From positions 1 to 48,804 of the forward strand of contig CADASI010000017.1 in assembly GCA_902790525.1 (NCBI GenBank): a DNA stretch of 48,804 bases. Reading direction: 5' to 3'. A program made the position numbers and the translations under genes. The notes below the pieces were generated by a model. It was given only the letters and a program-made list of their open reading frames with translations, did no database searches and was not told the DNA's origin. Below, in pieces: positions 9,017 through 17,009 of this stretch. Numbering within the stretch: position 1 is the stretch's first letter; each line of letters starts with the position of its first letter. The stretch comes from an uncultured Eubacteriales bacterium (GTDB lineage Bacteria > Bacillota > Clostridia > Christensenellales > Aristaeellaceae).

Positions 9017-9898
9017 TCACGCTCTCCTCTCAGCCGCCTCGACCACATGGCCGATCAACACGCTGGTGGTCACGCTGCCCACGCCGCCGGGCACGGGGGT
9101 GATGGCGTCCACGATGGGCTCGACCTCCTCGAACACCGCGTCGCCCGCGATGGCGCCCTTGCCGCCCCTGGCGTTGACCTTCTCAGGGTCCCAGTTGATG
9201 GACACGTCGATGACGATCTGGCCGGGCTTCACGTAATCCCTGGTCAGGCTCTTCAAAACGCCCGCCGAGGACACCAGTATGTCCGCCTCGCGGGCCTCCT
9301 TGGGCACGTCCACGGTGCGGGTGTGGCACACGGTGACGGTAGCGTTCTTGCCCATCAGCATCATGGCGGCGGGCTTGCCCACCACCAGCGAGCGCCCGAT
9401 CACCACGGCCTTTTTCCCCTTGCAGTCGATGCCGTAGTAGTCCAGTATCTCCATGCAAGCCTGCGGGGTGCAGGGCGGGAAGCCCAGGTCCTTGCGGCCC
9501 TCGAACACGCCCGCGTTCGACAGGTCGGTCATGCAGTCCACGTCCTTGGCGGGATCGAGGGCGTTGCAGATCTCGTCCTGGTCCGCCTTGAGGTGCTTCG
9601 GCAGGGGCCGGAACATCAATACGCCGTGGATGGTGTCGTCGGCGTTGATGGCCTTGATCTGGTCGATCAGCGCCGCCTTGGTCACGTCCTCCGGCAACAC
9701 GAACTTCTCGACCGCCACGCCGATCAGCTCCGCGCGGGCCGTCGCGCCCTTCTCATAGGACAGGTCCGACGGGTTTTCGCCGCAGCGCACGATGCCCAGC
9801 TTCGGGGTGATGCCCTTCGCCTTCAGCGCCTCCACCCGCGCCTGGAGCTTCGCGTTCAGCGCGGCGGTGACCTCCTTGCCCAGTAACAGCTTTGCCAT
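9017..9898 (-). CDS. folD: Bifunctional methylene-THF dehydrogenase / methenyl-THF cyclohydrolase
   Basis: Interconverts 5,10-methylene-THF and 10-formyl-THF. The 293-residue protein has the Y..K catalytic segment (SYEKGATARAELIGV), the substrate loop IHGVLMFRPLP (classical FolD has VQLPLP), the Rossmann segment VIGRSLVVGKPAA and the C-terminal PVPGGVGSVTTSVL. The ATG follows GGAGG at 7 nt. The RPLP variant of the substrate loop may affect cofactor or activity balance, since a separate FchA is encoded next door; that is inference. Confidence 0.94.
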   Translation of the reverse strand: MAKLLLGKEVTAALNAKLQARVEALKAKGITPKLGIVRCGENPSDLSYEKGATARAELIGVAVEKFVLPEDVTKAALIDQIKAINADDTIHGVLMFRPLPKHLKADQDEICNALDPAKDVDCMTDLSNAGVFEGRKDLGFPPCTPQACMEILDYYGIDCKGKKAVVIGRSLVVGKPAAMMLMGKNATVTVCHTRTVDVPKEAREADILVSSAGVLKSLTRDYVKPGQIVIDVSINWDPEKVNARGGKGAIAGDAVFEEVEPIVDAITPVPGGVGSVTTSVLIGHVVEAAERRA

Positions 9899-9916
9899 AT
9901 TGTTTACCTCCGTAGA

Positions 9917-9946
9917 GGGAACAGGGAACAGGGAACAGGGAACAGG
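9917..9946 (+). repeat. Four tandem GGGAACA heptamers
   Basis: Four exact copies of GGGAACA run from 9917 to 9944, followed by GG, in the gap between fchA and folD. The spacing G3-N4-G3-N4-G3-N4-G3 fits an intramolecular G-quadruplex on the plus strand; the folD transcript would carry the C-rich complement. Confidence 0.9.
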
Positions 9947-9995
9947 AATGGCGATTCGCGTTCCACCGTCGGCCGGTTCAGCCGTTCCGCTTTTT

Positions 9996-10619
9996 TCAGT
10001 CGAAGTTCTTGCGCACCGCGGCGAAGATTTCGTCGGCCATGGCGCAGTACCTGTCCAGCATGCCGTTGGCCTCGGCGTTGAGCTTTTCGGCCATTTCGCG
10101 GTTCTTGAGGGACTTGGTGTTGATGAACACGTTCAGGCTCGCCGCCTGCAGCGCCGCCTTGCAGCACACCGCGCCGCAGCCCGCGTCGGAGACCGCCAGC
10201 CGGGAGCCCTTCTCGGCGAAAACGGCAATAGCCTCGATGGCCTCGCAGCACAGCGCCATGATCTTCATGGGCACCCTGCACGCCACGATGGTGGCCTCCT
10301 CCAGCACTTTATCACGGTTGGGATCGTCCTTCGGGATGCCGTAGGCCTTCGCCAGCGGCTCGAAGCCCTCCGCGTCGGCGGGCACCTGGTCCAGAAGCTG
10401 CTTTTGCAGGTCGTCGCACTTCGCCTTCAGCGCGATGATCTCCGCCTCCACGGCGGCGTACTTCTTCTTGCCAACCGTCAGGCTGCCCACCATGTTGCCC
10501 AGCGCCGTACCGATGGCGCCCACCAGCGCCGCCGCGCCGCCGCCGCCCGGGACCGGGGCGTTGGAGGCCAGAACCTCAACAAACTCCCGACAGGAGTTCT
10601 GGGTGAAATCAACTGCCAT
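9996..10619 (-). CDS. fchA: Methenyltetrahydrofolate cyclohydrolase (cyclodeaminase family)
   Basis: A 207-residue protein of the formiminotransferase-cyclodeaminase fold, as in acetogen FchA, hydrolysing methenyl-THF to 10-formyl-THF. The glycine-rich PVPGGGGAAALVGAIG (about 22-37) and TVGKKKY segments are typical. The ATG at 10619 follows AAAGGAG; a longer in-frame ATG at 10667 lacks one. It lies between fhs and folD on the same strand. With FolD also carrying cyclohydrolase motifs, this step may be done by two enzymes. Confidence 0.92.
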   Translation of the reverse strand: MAVDFTQNSCREFVEVLASNAPVPGGGGAAALVGAIGTALGNMVGSLTVGKKKYAAVEAEIIALKAKCDDLQKQLLDQVPADAEGFEPLAKAYGIPKDDPNRDKVLEEATIVACRVPMKIMALCCEAIEAIAVFAEKGSRLAVSDAGCGAVCCKAALQAASLNVFINTKSLKNREMAEKLNAEANGMLDRYCAMADEIFAAVRKNFD

Positions 10620-10676
10620 TTTGAACGCTCCTTTACTTGAAATATGGGTGACATCGCTGCCACCCACGAAAAAGTC

Positions 10677-10780
10677 AGGAATTAGGAATTAGGAGTTAGG
10701 AATTGAAGATGCCGGCTCCCATACGATAAATCCGCAGGAGTCCACGCACATTGATCATTCCTCATTCCTAATTCCTAATT
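10677..10780. repeat. Fold-back element of AGGAATT heptamers
   Basis: The left arm has four AGGAATT-type heptamers (10677-10704, the third is AGGAGTT). The right arm has the inverse ATTCCTA type (10757-10780, three units). About 52 nt separate the arms. The element fills the gap between fhs and fchA and would form a hairpin in their shared transcript. Confidence 0.8.
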
Positions 10781-10786
10781 ATAATG

Positions 10787-12547
10787 TCAGAACAAACCGG
10801 AAACCTTGCCCGTCTCGGTATCCACGTCCACGCGGCGATAGGCCGGGTCGGAGGCGGTGCCGGGCATCATGGAGATGGTGCCAGCCATCGGGCACAGGAA
10901 CTTCGCTCCGCCGTACTCCAGGATGTCGCGGATGGGCAGCCGCCAGCCCTTCGGCACGCCCTTGAGGGTCGGGTCGTGGGACAGGGACAGGTGGGTCTTG
11001 ACCATCATGGTGCAGTAGTCGGCGTACTTGGGATCGCTCTCGAAGCGCTTGGCCTTCTCAATGGCCAGGGGCGCCCAGTCGACGCCGTCCGCGCCGTAGA
11101 CTTCCTTGGCGATGCGCTCCACGCGCTCCCTGAGCGGCATGTCGAGGTCGTACAGGAACTTGATCTCGGGCTTCTGCTCGCAGGCTTCCACGACGACCTG
11201 GGCCAGCTCCACCGCGCCCTCGCCGCCGTAGCGCCAGTGGTTGGACTGGGCGCAGCGCACGCCGCGCTCGGCGCACAGGCGCTTGATCAGGGCGATCTCG
11301 TTGTCGGTGTCGGTGTAGAACTGGTTGATGCACACCACGGGCACGATGCCGGACTTCAAAACGGTGTTGACGTGGTGGAACAGGTTCTCGCAGCCCTTCT
11401 CCACGAGCTCAAGGTTCTCCTCGGTGTACTCCACGGGCAGGGGACGGCCGGGAACGACCTTGGGTCCGCCGCCGTGCATCTTGAGCGCGCGGACGGTGGC
11501 CACGATGACGGAGACGTTCGGGGTCAGCCCGGACAGGCGGGTCTTGACGTTCCAGAACTTCTCAAAGCCGATGTCGGCGGCGAAGCCGGACTCGGTGACG
11601 TGGTAGTCGAAGAGCTTGAGCGCCAGGCGGTCCGCGATGACGGAGGACTGGCCGATGGCGATGTTGGCGAAGGGGCCGGCGTGGATCAGCACGGGCTGAT
11701 GCTCCACGGTGTAGCACATGGTGGGATTGATGGTGTTGCGCATCCAGGCAGTCATGGCGCCGGCAACCTCCAGATCCTCACAGGTCACGGGCTCACCGGA
11801 GCGGCTGTAGGCCACGACGACCTTGCCGATGCGCTCGCGGAGGTCCTTCAGGTCGCGGGCCACGGCCAGTATGGCCATCAGCTCGGAACCGACCGCGATG
11901 CCGACCTTGCTCTCCATCAGGTAGCCGTCCTTGGGGCCGCCCACGCCGATGATGATGTTCCTGAGGCCCTGGGCGCAGAAGTCCAGCACCCAGCCCATCT
12001 CGATGCGCTTGGGGTCGATGTCGAGCCTGCGGCCCATGTTGTGCTTGACCATCTCCTCGTCGGAGTAGTTGCGCTCGTGCTGCATGCGGGCATTCAGCGC
12101 CACCATGGCCAGGTTGTGGGCGTTCATGATGTCGTTGATGTCGCCGGTCAGGCCGAGGGAGAACTCGGTCATGGGCATCAACAGGGCGTTGCCGCCGCCG
12201 GCCGCGGTGCCCTTGACGTTCATGGTCGGGCCGCCGGAGGGCTGCCGCAGCGCACCGCCGACGTTCTTGCCGATCTTCGCCAGGCCCTCGATCAGGCCCA
12301 GGGACACGGTGGACTTGCCCTCGCCCAGCGGGGTGGGGGTGATGGCGGTGACTTCGATGAACTTGCCGTCGGGCTTGTCCTTCAGGCGATTCATGATCTT
12401 GATGAAGTCCAGCTTCGGGGTCTTGCCGTAGGGAATGATCTCCTCGGGCAGCAGTCCGAGCTTCTCGCGGAAATAGTCCACCGGGGGCAGCCTTTTTTCA
12501 GCGTCCTCCGCGATTTGCCAATCTTTGTAAATCGTAGGATCAAGCAT
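10787..12547 (-). CDS. fhs: Formate--tetrahydrofolate ligase
   Basis: ATP-dependent formation of 10-formyl-THF from formate and THF, the entry of formate into the methyl branch. About 586 residues (typical 555-560). The nucleotide site [11 protein letters not shown] is near residue 70, preceded by the characteristic [16 protein letters not shown]. The ATG at 12547 follows GGAGGA; an upstream in-frame ATG at 12598 overlaps the promoter region. The gene has a consensus promoter and heads fhs-fchA-folD-DUF1576. Confidence 0.97.
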   Translation of the reverse strand: MLDPTIYKDWQIAEDAEKRLPPVDYFREKLGLLPEEIIPYGKTPKLDFIKIMNRLKDKPDGKFIEVTAITPTPLGEGKSTVSLGLIEGLAKIGKNVGGALRQPSGGPTMNVKGTAAGGGNALLMPMTEFSLGLTGDINDIMNAHNLAMVALNARMQHERNYSDEEMVKHNMGRRLDIDPKRIEMGWVLDFCAQGLRNIIIGVGGPKDGYLMESKVGIAVGSELMAILAVARDLKDLRERIGKVVVAYSRSGEPVTCEDLEVAGAMTAWMRNTINPTMCYTVEHQPVLIHAGPFANIAIGQSSVIADRLALKLFDYHVTESGFAADIGFEKFWNVKTRLSGLTPNVSVIVATVRALKMHGGGPKVVPGRPLPVEYTEENLELVEKGCENLFHHVNTVLKSGIVPVVCINQFYTDTDNEIALIKRLCAERGVRCAQSNHWRYGGEGAVELAQVVVEACEQKPEIKFLYDLDMPLRERVERIAKEVYGADGVDWAPLAIEKAKRFESDPKYADYCTMMVKTHLSLSHDPTLKGVPKGWRLPIRDILEYGGAKFLCPMAGTISMMPGTASDPAYRRVDVDTETGKVSGLF

Positions 12548-12606
12548 TTTGGGTCTTCCTCCTTCAATAAAATCACGATCACCGATGCCGTCGGGCACCG
12601 TCTACA

Positions 12607-12635
12607 AGTATAGCATCATTATTCAACAGTGTCAA
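12607..12635 (-). promoter_or_regulatory. Promoter of fhs
   Basis: On the minus strand, TTGACA (12635-12630), a 17-nt spacer and TATACT (12612-12607) form a near-consensus sigma-A promoter, giving a leader of about 50 nt. Confidence 0.8.
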
Positions 12636-12686
12636 TAAATGTCTATCAAATTATTATCATTAATTTTGTTAAATGACACCGAAGGA

Positions 12687-12715
12687 TTGACGAGGATTTG
12701 ATAATATGATATCTT
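12687..12715 (+). promoter_or_regulatory. Possible promoter of the trigger-factor-like gene
   Basis: TTGACG, a 17-nt spacer and TATCTT lie just upstream of the start, divergent from the fhs promoter in an AT-rich gap. Confidence 0.45.
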
Positions 12716-12738
12716 GATTCCAATGAATAGGAACGGAA

Positions 12739-13707
12739 GTGTATGAACCAATGATTCCCTACAAAGGCCTTCGCGGCACGCTGGAGCGCGCGATCGTGTC
12801 GGACGCGCGGATCGACCGGCAGATCGACCAGTTGATCGAGCAGAACCCCCGCATCATCCCTGTGACGGACCGCCCGAGCCGACTTGGCGACGAGCTGGTG
12901 CTGGACTACGCGGGCTTTTCGGAGGGCGTGCAGTTCGAGGGCGGCACGGCGCAAAACCAGACCCTCACGCTGGGCAGCGGCAGCTTCATCCCCGGGTTTG
13001 AGGACCAGCTCGTAGGGAAGAACGTCGGCGACGCGGTGGACGTGCGCGTCACCTTCCCGAAGCAGTACCACGCGCCAAACCTGGCGGGCAAGGACGCCGT
13101 GTTCAAATGCAAGATCCATGATATCCGGCTCAAGCAGAAGTACGAACCCGACGACGCCTTCGCCCGCGAGGTCGCCGGGCTCGACAGCTTCGACGCCCTG
13201 CGGGAGCGCATGCGCGAGGGCCTGCAGGCGTACCTCGACCGGCAGGCGGCGGACGATCTCAAGGCGCGCCTGCTGGACCGGCTTCTCGAGGACTTCGAGA
13301 TACCGCAGGACCGGCTCGACCGCGCCATCGACCAACAGCTTCAAACGCTGGAAGCCCAGCTTTCGCGACAGGGCCTGACGGTGGACGCCTACTGCCAGTT
13401 CATGGGCAAGACCCGCGAACAGCTCCGTCAGGACTGCGCCCCCGACGCCCGAAAGGGCATACAGCGCCAGCGGGTGATCCGCGAGATCGCCGAGGCCGAG
13501 GGCATCGCCGCCGACGAGGACGACGTGGCCCGGGCCATACAGGCCATCTGCCGCGACAACAGCATCAGCGTCGAGCAGCTCTCCAACCACCTGGACGAGG
13601 CCGCGCAGAACGCCATCGTGCAGAACGTCGTCACCGAAAAGGTGCTCGAGCGGATCATGGAGTGCGCGGAGATTGATACCGTTGAGGTTGAGGATTTTGT
13701 GGGATGA
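12739..13707 (+). CDS. Trigger factor-like peptidyl-prolyl isomerase without ribosome-binding domain
   Basis: The 322-residue protein has an FKBP-type isomerase domain (about residues 38-130, with FIPGFEDQLVGKNVGD) and a long helical C-terminal chaperone region, the order seen in trigger factor. The N-terminal ribosome-docking domain of about 110 residues is absent, so it probably acts as a free folding factor. The GTG at 12739 gives the longest form; ATG 12751 is a possible alternative with GGAAG upstream. It is divergent from fhs and followed by a fold-back repeat. A client among the neighbouring metalloenzymes is conceivable but unproven. Confidence 0.8.
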   Translation: MYEPMIPYKGLRGTLERAIVSDARIDRQIDQLIEQNPRIIPVTDRPSRLGDELVLDYAGFSEGVQFEGGTAQNQTLTLGSGSFIPGFEDQLVGKNVGDAVDVRVTFPKQYHAPNLAGKDAVFKCKIHDIRLKQKYEPDDAFAREVAGLDSFDALRERMREGLQAYLDRQAADDLKARLLDRLLEDFEIPQDRLDRAIDQQLQTLEAQLSRQGLTVDAYCQFMGKTREQLRQDCAPDARKGIQRQRVIREIAEAEGIAADEDDVARAIQAICRDNSISVEQLSNHLDEAAQNAIVQNVVTEKVLERIMECAEIDTVEVEDFVG

Positions 13708-13726
13708 TCTTTTTCAGGGTAACGGA

Positions 13727-13851
13727 GAGGGATTAGGAACTAGGGATTAGGGATTAGAAATAGTGGCTGCCGCGCTTTTTGCTCCAAGGCTTTCAACAGA
13801 AATGGCGGCAGCAGCATTTCCTAGTCCCTAATCCCTAATCCCTAATCCCTC
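13727..13851. repeat. Fold-back element of GGGATTA heptamers
   Basis: The left arm holds GGGATTA, GGAACTA, GGGATTA, GGGATTA (13729-13756). The right arm holds the inverse TAGTCCC and three TAATCCC (13822-13849). Pairing continues inward: GGCTGCCGC on the left against GCGGCAGC on the right, leaving a loop of about 30-35 nt. No gene is visible in this gap. Confidence 0.85.
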
Positions 13852-13883
13852 CAACGGAATGAACGATTAATCTACCCAAGGGA

Positions 13884-13913
13884 TTGTAAAACGCAGAAAA
13901 AATGTGGTATAAT
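13884..13913 (+). promoter_or_regulatory. Promoter of the flavodiiron fusion gene
   Basis: TTGTAA, an 18-nt spacer and TATAAT lie about 33 nt upstream of the TTG start. Confidence 0.6.
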
Positions 13914-13946
13914 CAAAACATCTGTATGATCAAGGAGGCGGTTTCA

Positions 13947-15788
13947 TTGTATTGCGTGAAGCAGATCACGTCGGACATGTACTGGGTGGGCGGCAGCGAC
14001 CGGCGGCTGGCGCTGTTTGAGAACGTGTACCCCATCCCCCGCGGCGTTTCCTACAACGCCTATCTGGTGCTGGACGAGCAGACGGTGCTGTTCGACACCG
14101 TGGACAGGGCTGTGAGCGAAGTGTTCTTTGAGAACATCGCCCACCTGCTTGCCGGGCGGAAGCTGGACTACCTGGTAGTCAACCACATGGAGCCCGACCA
14201 CGCCGCCACCATGGCGGAGCTGGTGCTGCGCTACCCCGAGGTGAAGATCGTCACCAACGCCAAGGCCGTGGCGATGATCAAAAACTACTTCACCTTCGAC
14301 ATCGATAGCCGCGTGCAGACCGTCAAGGAAAAGGACACGCTGTGCACCGGCAAACACACCTACACCTTTGTGATGGCCCCCATGGTGCACTGGCCGGAGG
14401 CTATGGTCAGCTATGACACCGTGGACGGCGTGCTGTTCTCCGCCGACGCCTTCGGCACCTTCGGCGCGCTGGACGGCAACATCTTCGCCGACGAGCTCAA
14501 CTGGGAGACCGAGTTCCTCGACGAAGCCCGCCGCTACTACACCAACATCGTGGGCAAGTACGGCAACCAGGTGCAGGCGCTGCTCAAGAAGGCTGCGGCG
14601 CTCGACATCAAGCTGCTCTGCCCGCTGCACGGCCCCGTGTGGCGCAGGCACATCGACTGGTTCGTCGACAAGTATATGAAGTGGGCGACCTACACCCCCG
14701 AGGAGAGCGCCGTGATGGTGGCCTACGCTAGCGTCTACGGCCACACCGAGAACCTGGCCAGCATCATCGCGGGCAAGCTGGCCGACGCGGGCGTTCGGAA
14801 CGTGAAGATGTACGACGTTTCGGTGACCCATCCCTCGGTGATCGTGTCCGAGGCCTTCCGGGTCAGCCACATCGTGTTCGCCTCCACCACCTACAACGCG
14901 GGCATATTCGTCAACATGGAGAACGCCCTGCACGACGTGGTGGCCCACAACCTGCAAAACCGCACCATCGCCATCGTGGAAAACGGCTCCTGGGCCGCCA
15001 CCTCCGGCGGGCTGATGCGCGAGCTGCTCTCCAAGCTCAAGAACTGCACCATACTGGAGGAGACCGTCAGCCTCAAGTCCGCGCTGAAGGACGCGCAGAT
15101 GCACGACGTGGACGCGCTGGTGGACGCCATACTGGCCACCATGCCCAAGCCCGAGATCGTCGAGCGCGCGCCCAGCGAGGTCGTGGAGCCCGGCGCCATG
15201 TTCAAGCTGAGCTACGGCCTGTTCGTGCTGACCGCCAAGGACGGCAAGAAGGACAACGGCTGCATCATCAACACCGCGCAGCAGGTGACCTCCCAGCCCA
15301 ACCGCATCTCCATCTGCGTCAACAAGAACAACTTCACCCACGACATGATCGCCAGGACCGGCGAGTTCAACGTCAACATACTCTCCACCGACGCCACCTT
15401 CGACATCTTCAAGTGGTACGGCTTCCAGACCGGCCGCGACACCGAGAAGATCCAGGGCGAAAAGCTGCCCCGTGCGCGCAACGGCATTGTGTACGTGGAG
15501 GGCTGCACCAACGGCTTCATCTCCGGCAAGGTCGTCGAATCCCACGACTACGGCACCCACACGCTGTTCGTGGCCGACGTCACCGAGGCCCGCGTGTTCA
15601 ACAACGCCCCCTCCGTGACCTACGCCTACTACTTCGACAACATAAAGCCCAAGCCCCAGAAGCCCGCCGAGAAGAAGGTCGGCTGGGTGTGCAAGATCTG
15701 CGGCTACGTGTACGAGGGCGAGGACCTGCCCGCGGACTTCATCTGCCCGCTGTGCAAGCACCCCGCGTCGGACTTTGAAAAGCTGTAA
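13947..15788 (+). CDS. Flavodiiron protein fused to flavin reductase and rubredoxin domains
   Basis: The 613-residue cytosolic enzyme probably reduces O2 to water (or NO to N2O), protecting oxygen-sensitive CODH/ACS. Order: metallo-beta-lactamase domain with diiron ligands H80, E82, D84, H148, D167 and H228; flavodoxin domain from about 255 (ASVYGHTENLA); flavin reductase-like FMN domain (about 415-560); C-terminal rubredoxin with two CxxC pairs. The TTG start at 13947 lies 8 nt after AAGGAGG; an in-frame ATG at 13926 has no such site. Fusing the electron donor modules to the core reduces the need for separate partners. Confidence 0.93.
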   Translation: MYCVKQITSDMYWVGGSDRRLALFENVYPIPRGVSYNAYLVLDEQTVLFDTVDRAVSEVFFENIAHLLAGRKLDYLVVNHMEPDHAATMAELVLRYPEVKIVTNAKAVAMIKNYFTFDIDSRVQTVKEKDTLCTGKHTYTFVMAPMVHWPEAMVSYDTVDGVLFSADAFGTFGALDGNIFADELNWETEFLDEARRYYTNIVGKYGNQVQALLKKAAALDIKLLCPLHGPVWRRHIDWFVDKYMKWATYTPEESAVMVAYASVYGHTENLASIIAGKLADAGVRNVKMYDVSVTHPSVIVSEAFRVSHIVFASTTYNAGIFVNMENALHDVVAHNLQNRTIAIVENGSWAATSGGLMRELLSKLKNCTILEETVSLKSALKDAQMHDVDALVDAILATMPKPEIVERAPSEVVEPGAMFKLSYGLFVLTAKDGKKDNGCIINTAQQVTSQPNRISICVNKNNFTHDMIARTGEFNVNILSTDATFDIFKWYGFQTGRDTEKIQGEKLPRARNGIVYVEGCTNGFISGKVVESHDYGTHTLFVADVTEARVFNNAPSVTYAYYFDNIKPKPQKPAEKKVGWVCKICGYVYEGEDLPADFICPLCKHPASDFEKL

Positions 15789-15801
15789 AAATGCGATCAG
15801 T

Positions 15802-15833
15802 GCCCGGAACGTTATGCTCCGGGCGCTTAATTA
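15802..15833 (+). terminator. Weak terminator after the flavodiiron gene
   Basis: GCCCGGA (15802-15808) pairs with TCCGGGC (15818-15824), followed by GCTTAATTATT. The T-run is interrupted. Confidence 0.5.
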
Positions 15834-15878
15834 TTGTCACCCCTTCTGACAGATAGACCAACTTTTAACCGTCGATAC

Positions 15879-15907
15879 TTGCATTTTCACCGTAAATATG
15901 ATAAGAT
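15879..15907 (+). promoter_or_regulatory. Promoter of the keto-acid/TRAP operon
   Basis: TTGCAT, a 17-nt spacer and TAAGAT give a predicted start near 15914, about 150 nt upstream of the first gene. Confidence 0.55.
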
Positions 15908-15913
15908 AATTAT

Positions 15914-16066
15914 GAACGTTAACTGCACATTAGCACAATGCCTCCATTGGTAACACAATATCCCCCTGTCGGGTCGGCGTACCAACGGAGGCTTTATTCA
16001 CAGCCTGCGGCCCGACACGGGGAGGCGGGCCCGACATGCTTTATCGACGCAAGGAGGGGGTATTCT
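15914..16066 (+). promoter_or_regulatory. Structured leader with terminator-like hairpin
   Basis: GCCTCCATTGGTA (15940-15952) pairs with TACCAACGGAGGC (15980-15992), 12 of 13 bp, followed by TTTATTC, so it resembles a weak terminator. Inside its loop TGTCGGG (15967-15973) can instead pair with CCCGACA at 16012-16018 or 16030-16036. Such competing pairings are typical of attenuators and riboswitches. I do not recognise the aptamer class. Confidence 0.4.
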
Positions 16067-16984
16067 ATGAGAATCGTGGTTCTCGGCGCGGGCGCCATGG
16101 GCGGCCTGTACGGCTCCTATCTCAGCCGCAAAAACGACGTGACGATGGTGGACATCAACGCCTCCGTGGTGGAGAAGATCAACAACCAGGGCTTCGAGGT
16201 GCGCGAGCCGGACGGCTCCAGCAACGTCTTTCACCAGAAGGCCGTGACCTCCACCGACGGCATGGCCCCGGTGGACCTCATCATCATCTTTTTGAACTCC
16301 CGGTTCAGCGAGAGCGCGCTCAACGCCAACAGGGGCATCATCGGACCGGACACCTGCCTGATGACGCTTCAAAACGGCAGCGGGCACGAGAACACCCTGG
16401 GCAAGTTCGTGCCGCAGGAGAACATCATCATCGGCACCACCCAGCACAACGCCAACGTCGGCGGCCCCGGCATCACCAACCACGGCGGCTCGGGCATGAC
16501 CCACATCGGCTGCGTGACCGGCTCCGCCAGCCGCTTCCAGGCCATCGCGGACAACTTCACCGCCTGCGGGCTCAACACTGACGTCAGCGACGACGTGCAG
16601 AAGATGATCTGGAACAAGATGTTCACCAACGTCTCCGCCTCCGCGCTGACCGCGGTGCTGCAGATGCCGCTGGGCTACATCTCCACCGATCCCTTCGCGT
16701 GGGCGCTGTGCCAGAAGCTCATCCGCGAGACGGTGGACGTGGCCGCGGCGCTGGGCATGGACTTCGACTACGACGAAAAGGTGGCCGAGGTCAAAGCGGT
16801 GTGCGACAACTCCCCCAACGGCCTGACCAGCATCTACACCGACCTCAAGAAGGGCCGCCGCAGCGAGGTGGACACCATCAGCGGCAGCATCGTGCGCGCC
16901 GGCGAAAAGGCGGGCGTGCCCACGCCGAACCATTCCTTCATGGTGGCGCTGATCCACGCGATGGAGGACCGCACCGCGAAATAA
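16067..16984 (+). CDS. Ketopantoate reductase-family (ApbA/PanE) NAD(P)H oxidoreductase
   Basis: A 305-residue protein with Rossmann motif GAGAMGGLYGSYL (about 7-19) and the C-terminal catalytic helix segment WNKMFTNVSASALTAV, typical of 2-dehydropantoate 2-reductase relatives. The ATG at 16067 follows AAGGAGGGGG. As the first gene of a carbohydrate-acid operon it more likely reduces a 2-keto acid of the catabolic substrate than ketopantoate; that is inference. A 25-nt gap precedes the next gene. Confidence 0.85.
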   Translation: MRIVVLGAGAMGGLYGSYLSRKNDVTMVDINASVVEKINNQGFEVREPDGSSNVFHQKAVTSTDGMAPVDLIIIFLNSRFSESALNANRGIIGPDTCLMTLQNGSGHENTLGKFVPQENIIIGTTQHNANVGGPGITNHGGSGMTHIGCVTGSASRFQAIADNFTACGLNTDVSDDVQKMIWNKMFTNVSASALTAVLQMPLGYISTDPFAWALCQKLIRETVDVAAALGMDFDYDEKVAEVKAVCDNSPNGLTSIYTDLKKGRRSEVDTISGSIVRAGEKAGVPTPNHSFMVALIHAMEDRTAK

Positions 16985-17009
16985 ACGATGATCACAAGGA
17001 GGAAAGACC

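Noticed and set aside
9917-13851. CRISPR-like arrays suggested by repeated short units
   Set aside because: Units are 7 bp and contiguous without spacers, and no cas genes are present.
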